Below are positions 32,896-42,693 of a DNA stretch of 64,000 nt, piece after piece. Positions within the stretch are counted from its first letter, which is position 1. Every line of letters starts with the position of its first letter. Source of the DNA: Leucobacter aridicollis (lineage in GTDB: Bacteria; Actinomycetota; Actinomycetes; Actinomycetales; Microbacteriaceae). Below the pieces are notes generated by a model, which made no database searches, had not been told where the DNA came from, and saw only the letters and a program-made list of their open reading frames with translations. Location: assembly GCF_013409595.1 (NCBI RefSeq), contig NZ_JACCBD010000001.1:3410001-3474000 (forward strand), in the 5' to 3' direction. A program made the position numbers and the translations under genes.

Positions 32896-33105
32896 ATGCA
32901 CACGACCGAATTCACTGTCACCGGGATGACCTGCGGAAACTGCGAGAATCACGTACGCCAGGAAGTTGGCGAGGTGCCTGGCGTGCGCGTGCTCGAGGTC
33001 AGCGCGGCCTCCGGCCTGCTGCGCGTGGAGTCCGAGGCCCAGCTCGATGTCGCGGCCGTGATCGCGGCGGTCGACGAGGCCGGCTACGAGGCGACGACCG
33101 TCTAG
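32896..33105 (+). CDS. HMA-domain copper chaperone
   Basis: This 69-residue single heavy-metal-associated domain has the Cu(I) motif GMTCGNCENHV near residue 12 and a ferredoxin-like beta-alpha-beta pattern to the end (AGYEATT). It would bind Cu(I) in the cytosol and hand it to a P-type exporter, which is not in this window. The predicted -10 ends ten bases before ATG 32896, so the mRNA would be essentially leaderless; no Shine-Dalgarno is visible. Control by CsoR is inferred from the promoter dyad. Confidence 0.9.
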   Translation: MHTTEFTVTGMTCGNCENHVRQEVGEVPGVRVLEVSAASGLLRVESEAQLDVAAVIAAVDEAGYEATTV

Positions 33106-33151
33106 CTCCGCGCCGCCCCGACCCGCGACACGACCAATGAAGCCAGGTAAC

Positions 33152-34156
33152 ATGCGAAGCATGGACGAGCCGAACTGCGACCCGGAGTTTAGCCCCGGCC
33201 ATCCGGCGGCTCCCGCGGGCGGCGGGGAAAGCCACGCCGGCCACTCGCACGGACTTGAGGGCGCCGCGACCGCGACGGGCAAACATCGAAAGCGCCTGAT
33301 CCTGGTGCTTGCGATCACACTGAGCGTGTTCCTGGTGCAGTTGATCGGCGCCTTCATCTCGAAGTCGCTCTCGCTCCTTGCCGACTCAGGCCACATGCTG
33401 ACCGACGCGACGGGCGTCGCCATCGCCCTGCTTGCAAGCATCATTGCGACACTTCCGGCCAACTCGAAGCGCACCTACGGCTACCTTCGGGTGGAGGTGC
33501 TCGCTGCCCTCGCGAACGGTATCGTTCTCGGCGTCATCGCCGTCGTCATCTTCGTGCAGGCAATCTCGCGCTTCGGCTCCGAGGTCGAGGTGCAGTCGAC
33601 GCCGATGCTCATCGCCGCCGTCATCGGCGCCGCAGCGAACCTCGTCTCCCTGCTCATTCTGCGCTCGGGGCAGAAAGAGAGCCTGAACGTTCGCGGCGCC
33701 TACCTCGAGGTGCTCGGCGACCTGCTCGGGTCGTTGGCGGTCATCGTCGCGGGCATCATCATCGCGTTCACCGGGTGGATGATGGTCGACCAGATCGCGT
33801 CGATCGCGATCGCCCTGCTCATCGCGCCGCGCGCCTACAGCCTGCTGCGCGACGTCGTCTCGGTGCTCCTCGAGGCCACGCCGAAGGACTTCGATGTCGA
33901 CGCAGCTCGCACCCACATGCTCGCGGTACCCGGCGTCGTCGAGGTGCACGACGTGCACGCCTGGACGATCACGTCGGGCGTGCCGGCGTTCTCAGCCCAC
34001 GTCACCATTTCCGACGATTCCTGGGGTGAGCGCGGCTACCACGCGGTGCTCGACGAGCTCAAAGCCTGCCTTGTCGAGCACTTCAACCTTGAGCACTCGA
34101 CGCTCCAGCTCGAGCCCGAAAGCCACGACATCCCGAAGCTCCGAACGCACGACTAG
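33152..34156 (+). CDS. CDF family cation (zinc-type) exporter
   Basis: This 334-residue cation diffusion facilitator exports Zn2+ or similar ions in exchange for protons. A His-rich cytosolic N-terminus (HAGHSHG) precedes six helices and a C-terminal cytosolic domain ending in DVHAWTITSGVPAFSAHVTI. In helix 2 the metal site reads LADSGHMLTDA. In helix 5 the normal HxxxD is replaced by EVLGD, so a Glu takes the usual His position. AGG about six bases before ATG 33152 favours that start over ATG 33137 or 33161. It is not coupled to the chaperone gene. Confidence 0.87.
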   Translation: MRSMDEPNCDPEFSPGHPAAPAGGGESHAGHSHGLEGAATATGKHRKRLILVLAITLSVFLVQLIGAFISKSLSLLADSGHMLTDATGVAIALLASIIATLPANSKRTYGYLRVEVLAALANGIVLGVIAVVIFVQAISRFGSEVEVQSTPMLIAAVIGAAANLVSLLILRSGQKESLNVRGAYLEVLGDLLGSLAVIVAGIIIAFTGWMMVDQIASIAIALLIAPRAYSLLRDVVSVLLEATPKDFDVDAARTHMLAVPGVVEVHDVHAWTITSGVPAFSAHVTISDDSWGERGYHAVLDELKACLVEHFNLEHSTLQLEPESHDIPKLRTHD

Positions 34157-34169
34157 GGCGCGATCGGAG

Positions 34170-35192
34170 CTACTGCCGAGCGGCGGCGGTGCTGACGACG
34201 CGGGCGTAGTGCATGTCGGTCTGCGCGAGCGCAGAGACGCGCGAGACGATCGGGAGGTTCTCCCACCCGCCAGTCCACGAGAGCTTGCCTGCGAGCTGCC
34301 ACACCGTCAGCCCCGGCTCGTCAGACAGGCGCTCGGCTGCCTGCCGCGTGCGAGCCTCGTGGTGCTCGCGGATCTCGGCGCAGCGCGATCCGAGCGGCGC
34401 AAACCGAAAGCCGTGCCCTGGCAGCGCCTCCGCTTCCGCGTGCGGTGCGAGCTTCTCGAGCGACCCGTAGTACTCACCGAGCGGGTCGGCGGTGCGCTTC
34501 CCGCCGAGCGCGACGCCGGGGTTAATGAGCGGCAGCACGTGGTCACCGGTGAACACCGCGTTGGCGCCCTCGAGCGCGAGGCAAATGTGGCCGGTGGTGT
34601 GGCCTGGCGTGTGAATCACGGCGGCACGATAGTCCCCGAGATCAAGCACATCGCCGTCGGCAAGCTCGTCGTCGATGATCACTGTCGCGCCGAAGTCAGC
34701 GCGCGAGTTCGCGATGGCGAGGAGCTGATCTCGCCATTGCTCGGGGACGCCCCACTCGCCAAGCATGTCGCCAACGTCGTGCCCAGCCGAGAACTGGAGC
34801 CCCTCCCTGATCGCCGCGGCCTCGTCAGCGTGCATGCGCACCCGGGCACCCGACGCCTCACGAATCCGGTTCGCGAGGCCTGTGTGGTCGAAGTGCAGGT
34901 GCGTGAGCGTCACGGTCTCGACGTCGGCGACCGCTCGTCCGAGCGACGCGAGCGCCTCGCCGAATGCGGCCCAGTTCGCATCGGTGTCGAGCCCCGCGTC
35001 GACGACATGCACCGCGCGCGAGTCGCCGCCAGCGAGAATCGCGTAGCTGAACGCATACGGCGGCTGCATGCCGGGCATATCAAGGGCGATGGCGTGGATC
35101 CCTGGACGGACCTCCTCGACCACCGGGAGCGTCCCGGCGCCGAGTGCGCTCCGCTGACTATCGCTGGTTGTGCGAACGGGATCCACTGCCAT
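34170..35192 (-). CDS. metallo-beta-lactamase-fold hydrolase
   Basis: This 340-residue MBL-fold enzyme with a glyoxalase-II-like active site is cytosolic. Metal ligands are in LTHLHFDHTG (HxHxDH), IHTPGHTTGHIC and FTGDHVLPLI, with a final His in ALPGHGFRF. The C-terminal helical region (EIREHHEARTRQAAERL) is typical of the SoxH/flavin-free subgroup often annotated as hydroxyacylglutathione hydrolase-like or beta-lactamase-like. Substrate unknown. It lies between the CDF exporter (convergent) and the ETF/cytochrome b operon (same strand, 45 bp downstream of that operon's last stop). Confidence 0.87.
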   Translation of the reverse strand: MAVDPVRTTSDSQRSALGAGTLPVVEEVRPGIHAIALDMPGMQPPYAFSYAILAGGDSRAVHVVDAGLDTDANWAAFGEALASLGRAVADVETVTLTHLHFDHTGLANRIREASGARVRMHADEAAAIREGLQFSAGHDVGDMLGEWGVPEQWRDQLLAIANSRADFGATVIIDDELADGDVLDLGDYRAAVIHTPGHTTGHICLALEGANAVFTGDHVLPLINPGVALGGKRTADPLGEYYGSLEKLAPHAEAEALPGHGFRFAPLGSRCAEIREHHEARTRQAAERLSDEPGLTVWQLAGKLSWTGGWENLPIVSRVSALAQTDMHYARVVSTAAARQ

Positions 35193-35237
35193 ACCTCCTG
35201 ATACGTGCTGCGTTGTGCGCGAGCGTTGCTCGACAGG

Positions 35238-37070
35238 TTAGCGGTTGCTGACCTTGCCGAACAGGTTCGCGATTGGCGCGACAAGCAGTGGTCGCGTGAG
35301 GAACCAGGCGATCGCGATCAGCCCAAGCCCGGCCGTGAACATCCAGAACCCGAACCAGCCGGCGCCGTCGTTGCCGGCGTACATATGGTTGAGGTTTCGC
35401 AGCGCGCCCGTCGTGAGCACGAGGAACACGTGGACGATGACGAAGAACACGAAGAACAGCATCGTCGGGTAGTGCAGCGCCCGCGCAAGCGGGGCCGGGA
35501 ACACCTTGTCGAGCTTCTCGTTGTTTTTCGGCCACCACTCGCTCATGCGCAGTCCGGTCAGCGCGGCCACCGGTGCCGCGATGAAGACGATGACGAAGTA
35601 CATGAGCTGCTGCAGCGCGTTGTAGTTCACCCAGCCGTTTTCGACGGGCCAGTCGAGCGTGAGGTACTGGAGCATCGCCGAGGCCGCGTTCGGGAAGACT
35701 TCCCAGCTCGTGGGCACAATCCGCGCCCAGTGCCCGGTGACGAACAGCAGCACCACGAAGATGATGCCATTTGCAAGCCACAGCAGGTCGATGCTCGTGT
35801 GCAGCCACAGGTGGAGCGAGATCTTCTTCCCGCCCTTCTTTGGCGTGAAGAAGGCGTCGGGCTTCTGCTGGTGGCGCACCGTCAGGCCCGTGCGGACGAT
35901 GAGCACCATGAAGAACAGGTTCAGGTAGTGCGTCCAGCGCGCCCAGGCGGGGAACCCCTCCTCGGGCTCGAACGCCGGGTGGTACTCGCCGGGGTAGCGC
36001 TCGAGGAACTCGGGCACGCCGGGAAGGGTGGTCACCCCGCGGGCGGCAAGCACGATGAGCCCGGCGAACGCGACAAGTCCGACGAGGGCGAGCGACCCGA
36101 GCTTCACCCACTGCGAGAGCGACCGCGAGCCGATCATCTTCGGCTCTCGCGCAGGCTTCGCCGGAGCCGCGGGCGATGTCGCTGCGGCGGGACGTGCCGG
36201 AGCCGCAGGCGTCGTGGCCGCCGCGGCGGCTGTCTGCGCGGGGGCGGGAGCCTGCGCGGCCGGTGTCGGTGCTGGAGCCTGTGGGGCAGATGCCGTGGGA
36301 GCCGGCGCTGCAGGAGCAGCGGGAGCGGCAGGGGCGGCAGGGGCGGCGGCAGGATCAGGATCAGGTGCTGCCGCCGGAACTGCGGCAGCGGGAGCCGCTG
36401 CGCGCTCGGGCGCGAGGCCCTCTGGCGGCCACGGATCGCCGCCTGCCACGCGTGGCAGCCCTCGGCGAAGCGGGGTCGTGCCGAACACCACTGGCGCAGC
36501 TGGGGCGGCCGGCGCCGAAGCCGGAGCGCCCGCAGACGCATCGGCGCTCGCGGGAGCAGCGGTGGCCGAAGCCGGAACGCCGGCAGCCTGGACCGCCGCA
36601 GCGGGCTGCGACGCCTCAGCAACACCCGACGTAGCAGCACCCGGCGCGGCAGCACTCGATGCCGCAGCACCCGGCGCCGCGGCGGAGGCTGCGGTGCCTG
36701 CGGGCGCGAGGCCCTCGGGCGGCCACGGGTCTCCCCCGGCGACGCGTGGGAGGCCACGCCGAAGCGGCACGGAGCTCAGCTCCGAGGCAGCCACAGCGGT
36801 GCCAGCGGGCGCAGCGGGCTGAGCTGGCTCAGCTACTGCGGCGACGTCAGCAACGTCGGGAGCCGTCGGTTCAGCAACCTGGGCGGCGGGTGCCTCCACG
36901 GGGGCATCTGCCGGCGCGGGCTGGGCCGCGACTGGCTCCGCCGGAGCGGCCGATGGCTCGGAGGCCACCGCCACTACCGGTGCGCCGGCCAGCGCCCCGG
37001 CTGGCGGCCAGGGCTCGCCGCCTGGGACGCGGGGCAACCCGCTCCGTATCGTCTGGGAGTAGCTTGCCAT
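35238..37070 (-). CDS. b-type cytochrome with long Pro/Ala N-terminus and three GLPRVxGGxPWPP repeats
   Basis: This 610-residue protein has two unlike halves. Residues 1-310 are a disordered Ala/Pro region containing three copies of GLPRV(P/A)GG(E/D)PWPP, at 11-23, 106-118 and 204-216, about 95 residues apart. Residues 320-610 form a membrane cytochrome b like the b561/Ni-hydrogenase/thiosulfate-reductase family. They have about six helices and candidate haem ligands His 381, 400, 420, 424, 533 and 547. The gene follows etfA by 5 bp, so it is the likely membrane partner passing ETF electrons to menaquinone; no FixC/ETF-QO gene is present. The N-terminus is probably cytoplasmic and could tether soluble flavoproteins. 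Confidence 0.8.
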   Translation of the reverse strand: MASYSQTIRSGLPRVPGGEPWPPAGALAGAPVVAVASEPSAAPAEPVAAQPAPADAPVEAPAAQVAEPTAPDVADVAAVAEPAQPAAPAGTAVAASELSSVPLRRGLPRVAGGDPWPPEGLAPAGTAASAAAPGAAASSAAAPGAATSGVAEASQPAAAVQAAGVPASATAAPASADASAGAPASAPAAPAAPVVFGTTPLRRGLPRVAGGDPWPPEGLAPERAAAPAAAVPAAAPDPDPAAAPAAPAAPAAPAAPAPTASAPQAPAPTPAAQAPAPAQTAAAAATTPAAPARPAAATSPAAPAKPAREPKMIGSRSLSQWVKLGSLALVGLVAFAGLIVLAARGVTTLPGVPEFLERYPGEYHPAFEPEEGFPAWARWTHYLNLFFMVLIVRTGLTVRHQQKPDAFFTPKKGGKKISLHLWLHTSIDLLWLANGIIFVVLLFVTGHWARIVPTSWEVFPNAASAMLQYLTLDWPVENGWVNYNALQQLMYFVIVFIAAPVAALTGLRMSEWWPKNNEKLDKVFPAPLARALHYPTMLFFVFFVIVHVFLVLTTGALRNLNHMYAGNDGAGWFGFWMFTAGLGLIAIAWFLTRPLLVAPIANLFGKVSNR

Positions 37071-37075
37071 CGCTG

Positions 37076-38044
37076 CTACTGCCTAGCTTCGAGGGCTGCG
37101 AGCAGCTGCGGCACGACGGTGAACACGTCGCCGACGACACCGAAGTCGGCGACGTCGAAGATTGGCGCATCGCCGTCCTTGTTGATCGCGACAATGTTCT
37201 TCGCGGTCTGCATGCCCGCGCGGTGCTGGATCGCGCCGGAGATCCCGAGGGCGATGTACAGCTGCGGGGAGACCGAGACGCCGGTCTGGCCGACCTGGTA
37301 CGAGCTCGGTACGAAGCCCGCGTCGACCGCGGCGCGCGAGGCACCCACCGCGGCGCCGAGGGCGTCTGCGAGCTGCTCGACGAGTTCGAACTGCTCCTTG
37401 GAGCCGAGTCCGCGGCCGCCGGAGACGACGCGGGCCGCGCCGCGGAGCTCGGGGCGCGAGGACACCTCGGTTACGGCCTCGAACGAGTCGATGCGGGCCG
37501 CGGGCGCGCCGGAGTCGGTGACGGTGAGCGGCTCGGCCTGGGCGGTCTGCGCCTCGGCCCGCGAGTCGACCGCGCCCTGCCGGATCGTGACGACCGGGGC
37601 ACCGAACGTCGGCGCCGACGTGACGTTGTATGCGCCACCGTAGACGGAGTGCTGCGCGACGACGCCGAGATCGTCACGGGCGACGCCGATCGCGTCGACG
37701 GCGAGTGCAGACTTGGTGCGCGCGGCAAAACGGGCCGCGGTGTCGCGTCCGTTCACCGAGTTCGACACCAGCACCGCATCCGGTGCGACGCTGGCGACAG
37801 CGGCCTGGAGCGCGTCGACGGCGAATGTTCCGAGCGCTGCGGTATCCGTCGGTGTCGCGACGAGGACGCGCGTCGCTCCGAGCGCTGCCGCGTCGGCGGC
37901 GAGTGCTTCCGGCCCGAGCACGAGCGCGACGGGCGTACCTGCCTGCGAGGCAGCGCCGAGCAGGCCGGCGGCGGCGTCTTCAAGGGCGCCGGACGCCTGC
38001 GGTTCGAGGACGACAAGGATCGAGTCCTGTGCAAATTCAGCCAT
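37076..38044 (-). CDS. etfA: electron transfer flavoprotein alpha subunit
   Basis: This 322-residue ETF alpha subunit binds FAD and carries electrons from acyl-CoA and related dehydrogenases. The FAD domain is clear near the C-terminus: [20 protein letters not shown], then [19 protein letters not shown] and [15 protein letters not shown] text ([15 protein letters not shown]). The N-terminal half is the diverged domain I pairing with EtfB. It is cotranscribed with etfB (17 bp gap upstream) and the cytochrome b (5 bp downstream). No bifurcating-type extra FAD features or ferredoxin genes were noted. Confidence 0.93.
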   Translation of the reverse strand: MAEFAQDSILVVLEPQASGALEDAAAGLLGAASQAGTPVALVLGPEALAADAAALGATRVLVATPTDTAALGTFAVDALQAAVASVAPDAVLVSNSVNGRDTAARFAARTKSALAVDAIGVARDDLGVVAQHSVYGGAYNVTSAPTFGAPVVTIRQGAVDSRAEAQTAQAEPLTVTDSGAPAARIDSFEAVTEVSSRPELRGAARVVSGGRGLGSKEQFELVEQLADALGAAVGASRAAVDAGFVPSSYQVGQTGVSVSPQLYIALGISGAIQHRAGMQTAKNIVAINKDGDAPIFDVADFGVVGDVFTVVPQLLAALEARQ

Positions 38045-38061
38045 GATCTGTTCCCTCGTCC

Positions 38062-38838
38062 CTATACCAGTCGGTTCTCGATGAGGTAGTTGGCGAGCTG
38101 GGTGCCCGCGTCCCCCTCGTCAACAATCTTCACGCCCGCGGCGCGGGCAGGCTTCTCTGCGACCGCGGTCATAATCGACCGAGCCGCAGCCGGATCCTCA
38201 GCGTCGACGCCGAGGTCCGCGAGTGAGACGACCTCGAGCGGCTTCTTCTTCGCGGCCATGATGCCCTTGAAGTTCGCGAAGCGCGCCTCGGGCAGCGCCT
38301 CGGTGATCGAGATCACGGCGGGCAGATCGGCCGAAACCTTCTGCAGCCCGCCATCGACCGGGCGTACGCCAGAGACGCCGGCGGCCGAGATCGCTACCTC
38401 GCTGAGGCCGGTGAGGCCCGGCACCCGCAGGTGCTCGGCGAGCATTGCGGGGATCGCGCCGCCCGACCCATCGGTTGAGGCGTTGCCTGCGATCACGAGG
38501 TCGAAGCCGGCACGCGTGATCGCCTTCGCGAGCACCTCTGCGGTCAGGCCGAGATCGGCGCCGAGGAGCGCCTCGTCGACGACGTGCACAGCGGAGTGCG
38601 CACCCATGCCGAGCGCCTTTCGGATCGAACCGCTCGCGCTTTCGGGCGCAAGCGTGACCACGACAACCTCGGTGCCATCGTTCGCGTCGGCGAAGGAGAG
38701 CGCCGCCTCGAGCGCGCGCTCGCCGATCTCGTCGAGCACGGTGTCGGAGGCCGCACGGTCTGCAATTCCGGTCTCAAGGTTCAGTTTGCGATCCCCGTAC
38801 GTATCGGGAACCTCCTTGACCAGCACGACAATCTTCAT
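38062..38838 (-). CDS. etfB: electron transfer flavoprotein beta subunit
   Basis: This 258-residue ETF beta subunit binds AMP and interacts with EtfA and dehydrogenases. The signature [20 protein letters not shown] near residue 175 and [16 protein letters not shown] after it are diagnostic (recognition-loop region). The N-terminus [19 protein letters not shown] is standard. It is the first gene of etfB-etfA-cytochrome b. The 185-bp upstream gap contains the promoter and the region downstream of prpC. Confidence 0.93.
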   Translation of the reverse strand: MKIVVLVKEVPDTYGDRKLNLETGIADRAASDTVLDEIGERALEAALSFADANDGTEVVVVTLAPESASGSIRKALGMGAHSAVHVVDEALLGADLGLTAEVLAKAITRAGFDLVIAGNASTDGSGGAIPAMLAEHLRVPGLTGLSEVAISAAGVSGVRPVDGGLQKVSADLPAVISITEALPEARFANFKGIMAAKKKPLEVVSLADLGVDAEDPAAARSIMTAVAEKPARAAGVKIVDEGDAGTQLANYLIENRLV

Positions 38839-38996
38839 CGATTCTCCTTAACTCGGCCTCGCGGCCTGAGATCTCGTTCGGGCCGCTGTGCCGCCCAGCG
38901 CCCGGGTAGAGCGCGTGATTTCCTCGTAAACGCATCATACGTGAGGGAATGCCTCAAAGTGGAAATTGTTGCGCGACCCACCTGATTCCTCCCTCG

Positions 38997-39015
38997 CACA
39001 GCCGGTTGGGCTGTG
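38997..39015 (-). terminator. small hairpin after prpC
   Basis: CACAGCC (38997-39003) pairs with 39009-39015 over a 5-base loop, eight bases after the prpC stop. It is weak but is the only stem visible between prpC and the etf promoter region. Confidence 0.4.
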
Positions 39016-39023
39016 GTGTTTGG

Positions 39024-40220
39024 CTAGGCCCGCTCTTCCGGGCGCTCCGCGGCGGCGAGCGCCTCCGCATCGGGCACATACCCGTCGATGTGGCGCTCGT
39101 CGACTCCGTTGTAGGCCGACAGCGGACGGATCAGCGCGTTCGACGCTGTCTGTTCCATCACGTGCGCGGTCCACCCGGTCACGCGCGAGGCGATGAACAG
39201 CGGCGTGAACGTGAGGGTGTCAAACCCGATGAGGTTGTACGCCGGTCCCGACGGGTAGTCGAGGTTCGGGTAGATACCCTTGCGCGACACGAACTCGCTC
39301 TCGAGCGCGTCGTACAGCGCCGCGACATCGGGCCTGTCGTAATGCTCGACGAGCGTGTCGAGCGCCGCCTTCATCGTCGGGACGCGCGAGTCGCCCCGCT
39401 TGTAGACCCGGTGGCCAAAGCCCATGATCTTCCGCTTCTCCGCGAGCGCCTCGTCCAGCCACGCCACGACCTTGTCGGCCTCACCGATCTCGTCGAAGAT
39501 GTGCATCACGGCTTCGTTCGCGCCGCCGTGCAGAGGCCCCTTGAGAGCGCCGATTGCGCCAACGACGGCCGAGTAGAGGTCCGACAGCGTCGACGTGATC
39601 ACCCGCGCCGTGAACGTGGAGGCGTTGAAGGAGTGCTCAGCGTAGAGCGTCATCGAGCGGTTGAATGCGTCGACGACGACCGCGTCGGCCTCCTCACCGA
39701 AGGTCATCCACAGGAAGTTCGCCGCGTAGTCGAGGTCGTCGCGCGGCTCCACGAGCTGCTCGCCGCGCCTGCGTCGCTGGCCGTAGGCGACGATCGCGGG
39801 CAACGCGGCGTACAGCCTGACGCTCCGGGCCAGGTTCTCCTCGGGGCTGCCTGCGGCGTCGAGCACCGATCCTGATCCCGACACATCGGAGGCGCCGATC
39901 ACGCTGACCGCGGTTCGCACCTCGTCCATCGGATGCGCACTGAGCGGCAACAGGTCGATCGCGGCGCGCACGTTGTCGGCGAGCGCGCGATGGCGGCGCT
40001 CCTCCGCCCGCAGTTCGGCGAGCTGCTCATCGCTCGGCAGCTCACCGTTCCAGAGCAGGTACGCGACGGCCTCGAAGGGCTGCGTCGCCGCGAGCTCCTG
40101 CACCGGATATCCCCGGTACAGCAGGCTGTTGGTCTCAGGGTTGACCTTCGAGATCGCCGTCGTATCGGCGACGACCCCGGCAAGGCCCTTCTGAATCTGG
40201 ACTGTCGAATGCTCCGTCAC
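39024..40220 (-). CDS. prpC: 2-methylcitrate synthase
   Basis: This 398-residue citrate-synthase-family enzyme condenses propionyl-CoA with oxaloacetate. Key segments are LKGPLHGGANEAV (active-site His), IMGFGHRVYKRGDSRV (second His) and the C-terminal IRPLSAYNG with the CoA-phosphate-binding Arg. The last gene of prpD-prpB-prpC; citrate synthase side activity is usual. Context makes methylcitrate synthase the proper call. Confidence 0.93.
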   Translation of the reverse strand: MTEHSTVQIQKGLAGVVADTTAISKVNPETNSLLYRGYPVQELAATQPFEAVAYLLWNGELPSDEQLAELRAEERRHRALADNVRAAIDLLPLSAHPMDEVRTAVSVIGASDVSGSGSVLDAAGSPEENLARSVRLYAALPAIVAYGQRRRRGEQLVEPRDDLDYAANFLWMTFGEEADAVVVDAFNRSMTLYAEHSFNASTFTARVITSTLSDLYSAVVGAIGALKGPLHGGANEAVMHIFDEIGEADKVVAWLDEALAEKRKIMGFGHRVYKRGDSRVPTMKAALDTLVEHYDRPDVAALYDALESEFVSRKGIYPNLDYPSGPAYNLIGFDTLTFTPLFIASRVTGWTAHVMEQTASNALIRPLSAYNGVDERHIDGYVPDAEALAAAERPEERA

Positions 40221-40258
40221 GGTAAGCTCCTTCGCTTGTGCTGCGGGCGGTGAGCGTC

Positions 40259-41170
40259 TTAGCGCTCGACCTCGAAATTGAACACGCTCGTATCGAACTG
40301 GTTGTATGCCTCGTAGTCCACGAGATCGTACAGGTCCGCCCTGTGCTGCATCTCGTCGAGCTTCGAGGTGAGCGTGCCGTGCTCATTGATCGTGTCGAGC
40401 GCACGGCCTGTCGCTCCCATGGAGATGCGCAGCATCGACACGGGCCAGATGACGATGTTCATGCCGACGTCTGCGAGCTGCTGCGTAGTGAACAGCTCGC
40501 TCTTGCCAAACTCCGTCATGTTCGCCAGCAGGGGCACGTCGACCGCCGAGCGGATCGCTTCGAACTCCTCGAGCGTGCGCATCGCCTCGGGGAAGATCGC
40601 ATCGGCGCCCGCGTCGACGAGGGCCTTCGCCCGATCCTTCGCGAGGTCGAGTCCGTGCGGGCCGTCTGCGGTCGCCCGAATGTCCGTGCGCGCCATGATG
40701 AGGAAGTTCTCGTCGCGCCTGGCGTCGCGTGCCGCGCGGATGCGCTTCGTGGCGGTGGACTCGTCAACAACGGCCTTACCGTCGAGGTGTCCGCAGCGCT
40801 TCGGATTGATCTGATCCTCAATGTGTGCGCCCGCGATGCCCGCGTTCTCGAGCGTCTGGATCGTGCGCGCGACGTTCATCGGCTCGCCGAAGCCGGTGTC
40901 GGCGTCGATGATGGCCGGCAGCTCAGTCATGCGTGCGATCTGCTCGCCGCGCCCGGCAACCTCGGTCAGCGTGGTGAGGCCGATGTCGGGGAGTCCGAGA
41001 TCCGCGGCCAGCACGGCCCCGGAAATGTAGACGCCCTCGAAGCCCTTCCGCTCGATGAGACGTGCGGAGAGCGGGTTGAAGGCGCCGGGGAAGCGCAGCA
41101 GCTCCCCCGACCGGAGCCGCTCCCGGAACAGCCGGCGCTTGTCGGCCGGAGTGGTCTTCGAGTACAGCAT
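40259..41170 (-). CDS. prpB: 2-methylisocitrate lyase
   Basis: This 303-residue ICL/PEPM-family lyase cleaves 2-methylisocitrate to pyruvate and succinate. It shows IIDADTGFGEPMNVARTI for Mg2+ binding and the active-site HIEDQINPKRCGHLDGK, where the catalytic Cys is in KRCGH, the PrpB hallmark. The ATG shares one base with the prpD stop (TAATG). Length and motifs are standard. Confidence 0.94.
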   Translation of the reverse strand: MLYSKTTPADKRRLFRERLRSGELLRFPGAFNPLSARLIERKGFEGVYISGAVLAADLGLPDIGLTTLTEVAGRGEQIARMTELPAIIDADTGFGEPMNVARTIQTLENAGIAGAHIEDQINPKRCGHLDGKAVVDESTATKRIRAARDARRDENFLIMARTDIRATADGPHGLDLAKDRAKALVDAGADAIFPEAMRTLEEFEAIRSAVDVPLLANMTEFGKSELFTTQQLADVGMNIVIWPVSMLRISMGATGRALDTINEHGTLTSKLDEMQHRADLYDLVDYEAYNQFDTSVFNFEVER

Positions 41171-42693
41171 TAGAAGAGTCCCTTCGGGGAAGCGGCAAGG
41201 TCGATGACGCCGGCCTTCGCGACGATGTTCAGCTCGCGCACCTCGTCCGCCGAGAGCTCAGGGAGGCGCTGCACGAGCTCGAGGAAGCGCTCGATCTCCG
41301 CCGGCTCGAGCACGGGCTCGGCGAGCAGCCGGAACTTCGCGATGTAGTTGTCGCGGGCGAACGGCCGCGCGCCGAGCGGGTGCGCGTCTGCGACGGCGAT
41401 CTCGTCGACAATCTTCGTGCCGTCGGCGAGTTCGATCTCCACGCGGCCACCGAAGGCCTTCTCGTCGGGATCCTCCGAGTGGTAACGGCGCGTCCACTCC
41501 GCGTCCTCGGCGGTCGAGATCTTGTGCCAGAGCTCGACCGTGTCAGCGCGGCCCGCACGCTCGGGGGTGTACGAGTCGACGTGGTGCCAGCCACCGTCCT
41601 GCAGCGCGACCGCGAAGATGTACGGGATCGAGTGGTCGAGTGTTTCACGTGAAGCATTGGGATCGTACTTCTGCGGGTCGTTCGCGCCCGAGCCGATCAC
41701 GTAGTGCGTGTGATGGCTCGTGTGCAGCACGATGCTCTTCACGTTCGCCGGATCAACGAGCTCGGGGTGCTCGCCGTTCAGCTTGCGGGCGAGGTCGATC
41801 CAGGCCTGCGCCTGGTACTCCGCCGAGTGCTCCTTCGTGTAGCTGTCGAGGATCGCACGCTTCGCCTCACCCTTCGCGGGCAGCGGGACCTGGTACTTCG
41901 CGTCCGGGCCGTCGAGCATCCACGCGATGACGCCGTCCTCGCCCTCGTAGATCGGGCTCGGCGAGGTCTGTCCGCGCATCGCACGGTCGACGGCTTCGAC
42001 CGCCATCTTGCCGGCGAACGCGGGAGCGTGTGCCTTCCAGGTCGAGATCTCGCCCTTGCGCGACTGGCGGGTAGCGGTCGTCGTGTGCAGCCCCTGGCCG
42101 ACGGCCTGGTAGATCGTTTCGGTGTCGAGGTCGAGCAGCGTGCCAATACCGGCGGCGGCCGACGGCCCGATGTGCGCAACGTGGTCGATCTTGTGCTTGT
42201 GGAGGCAGATCGCACGCACGAGATCCATCTGGATCTCGTAGCCCGTGGCGATCGCACGCACGAGGGCGCGGCCGTCCTTCCCGACGTGCTGCGCGACCGC
42301 GAGGATCGGCGGGATGTTGTCACCGGGGTGCGAGTACTCTGCCGCGAGGAAGGTGTCGTGGTAGTCGAGCTCGCGAACGGCGACGCCGTTGGTCCAGGCC
42401 GCCCACTCGGGGCTCGTGCGCTCAGCGTCGAGGCCAAAGACGGAGGCTCCCTTGCCGCCCGTCGAGACGGGGTGCGACAGCGCCTGCGCGCGGGACGCGA
42501 CGATCGGGCCGCGGGTGAGCGACGCTGCCGCAACCGAGGCGTTATCGATGATGCGGTTAATGATCATGTCGACGACGTCAGCGTCGACCTCAACCGGGTC
42601 AACCGCAACCTCGGCGATCTTCCACGCGAGCTGCTCCTCGCGCGGAAGCGTCTCTTCGCTCTTGTACACGCGAACGTTGTGAATAACAGTCAT
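41170..42693 (-). CDS. prpD: 2-methylcitrate dehydratase
   Basis: This 507-residue MmgE/PrpD family dehydratase converts 2-methylcitrate to 2-methyl-cis-aconitate. Recognisable parts are [50 protein letters not shown] and [22 protein letters not shown]. It starts inside the gntR stop (ATGA) and hands over to prpB by TAATG. It is cofactor-free, unlike AcnD-type enzymes, so no prpF is needed. Confidence 0.93.
   Translation of the reverse strand: MTVIHNVRVYKSEETLPREEQLAWKIAEVAVDPVEVDADVVDMIINRIIDNASVAAASLTRGPIVASRAQALSHPVSTGGKGASVFGLDAERTSPEWAAWTNGVAVRELDYHDTFLAAEYSHPGDNIPPILAVAQHVGKDGRALVRAIATGYEIQMDLVRAICLHKHKIDHVAHIGPSAAAGIGTLLDLDTETIYQAVGQGLHTTTATRQSRKGEISTWKAHAPAFAGKMAVEAVDRAMRGQTSPSPIYEGEDGVIAWMLDGPDAKYQVPLPAKGEAKRAILDSYTKEHSAEYQAQAWIDLARKLNGEHPELVDPANVKSIVLHTSHHTHYVIGSGANDPQKYDPNASRETLDHSIPYIFAVALQDGGWHHVDSYTPERAGRADTVELWHKISTAEDAEWTRRYHSEDPDEKAFGGRVEIELADGTKIVDEIAVADAHPLGARPFARDNYIAKFRLLAEPVLEPAEIERFLELVQRLPELSADEVRELNIVAKAGVIDLAASPKGLF

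Noticed and set aside
35205..37643. Long plus-strand open frame of about 800 codons opposite the cytochrome b and etfA genes.
   Set aside because: It is a GC-rich shadow. Its product is Arg/Gly/His-rich with no domain, while the minus-strand frame encodes clear cytochrome b and EtfA.
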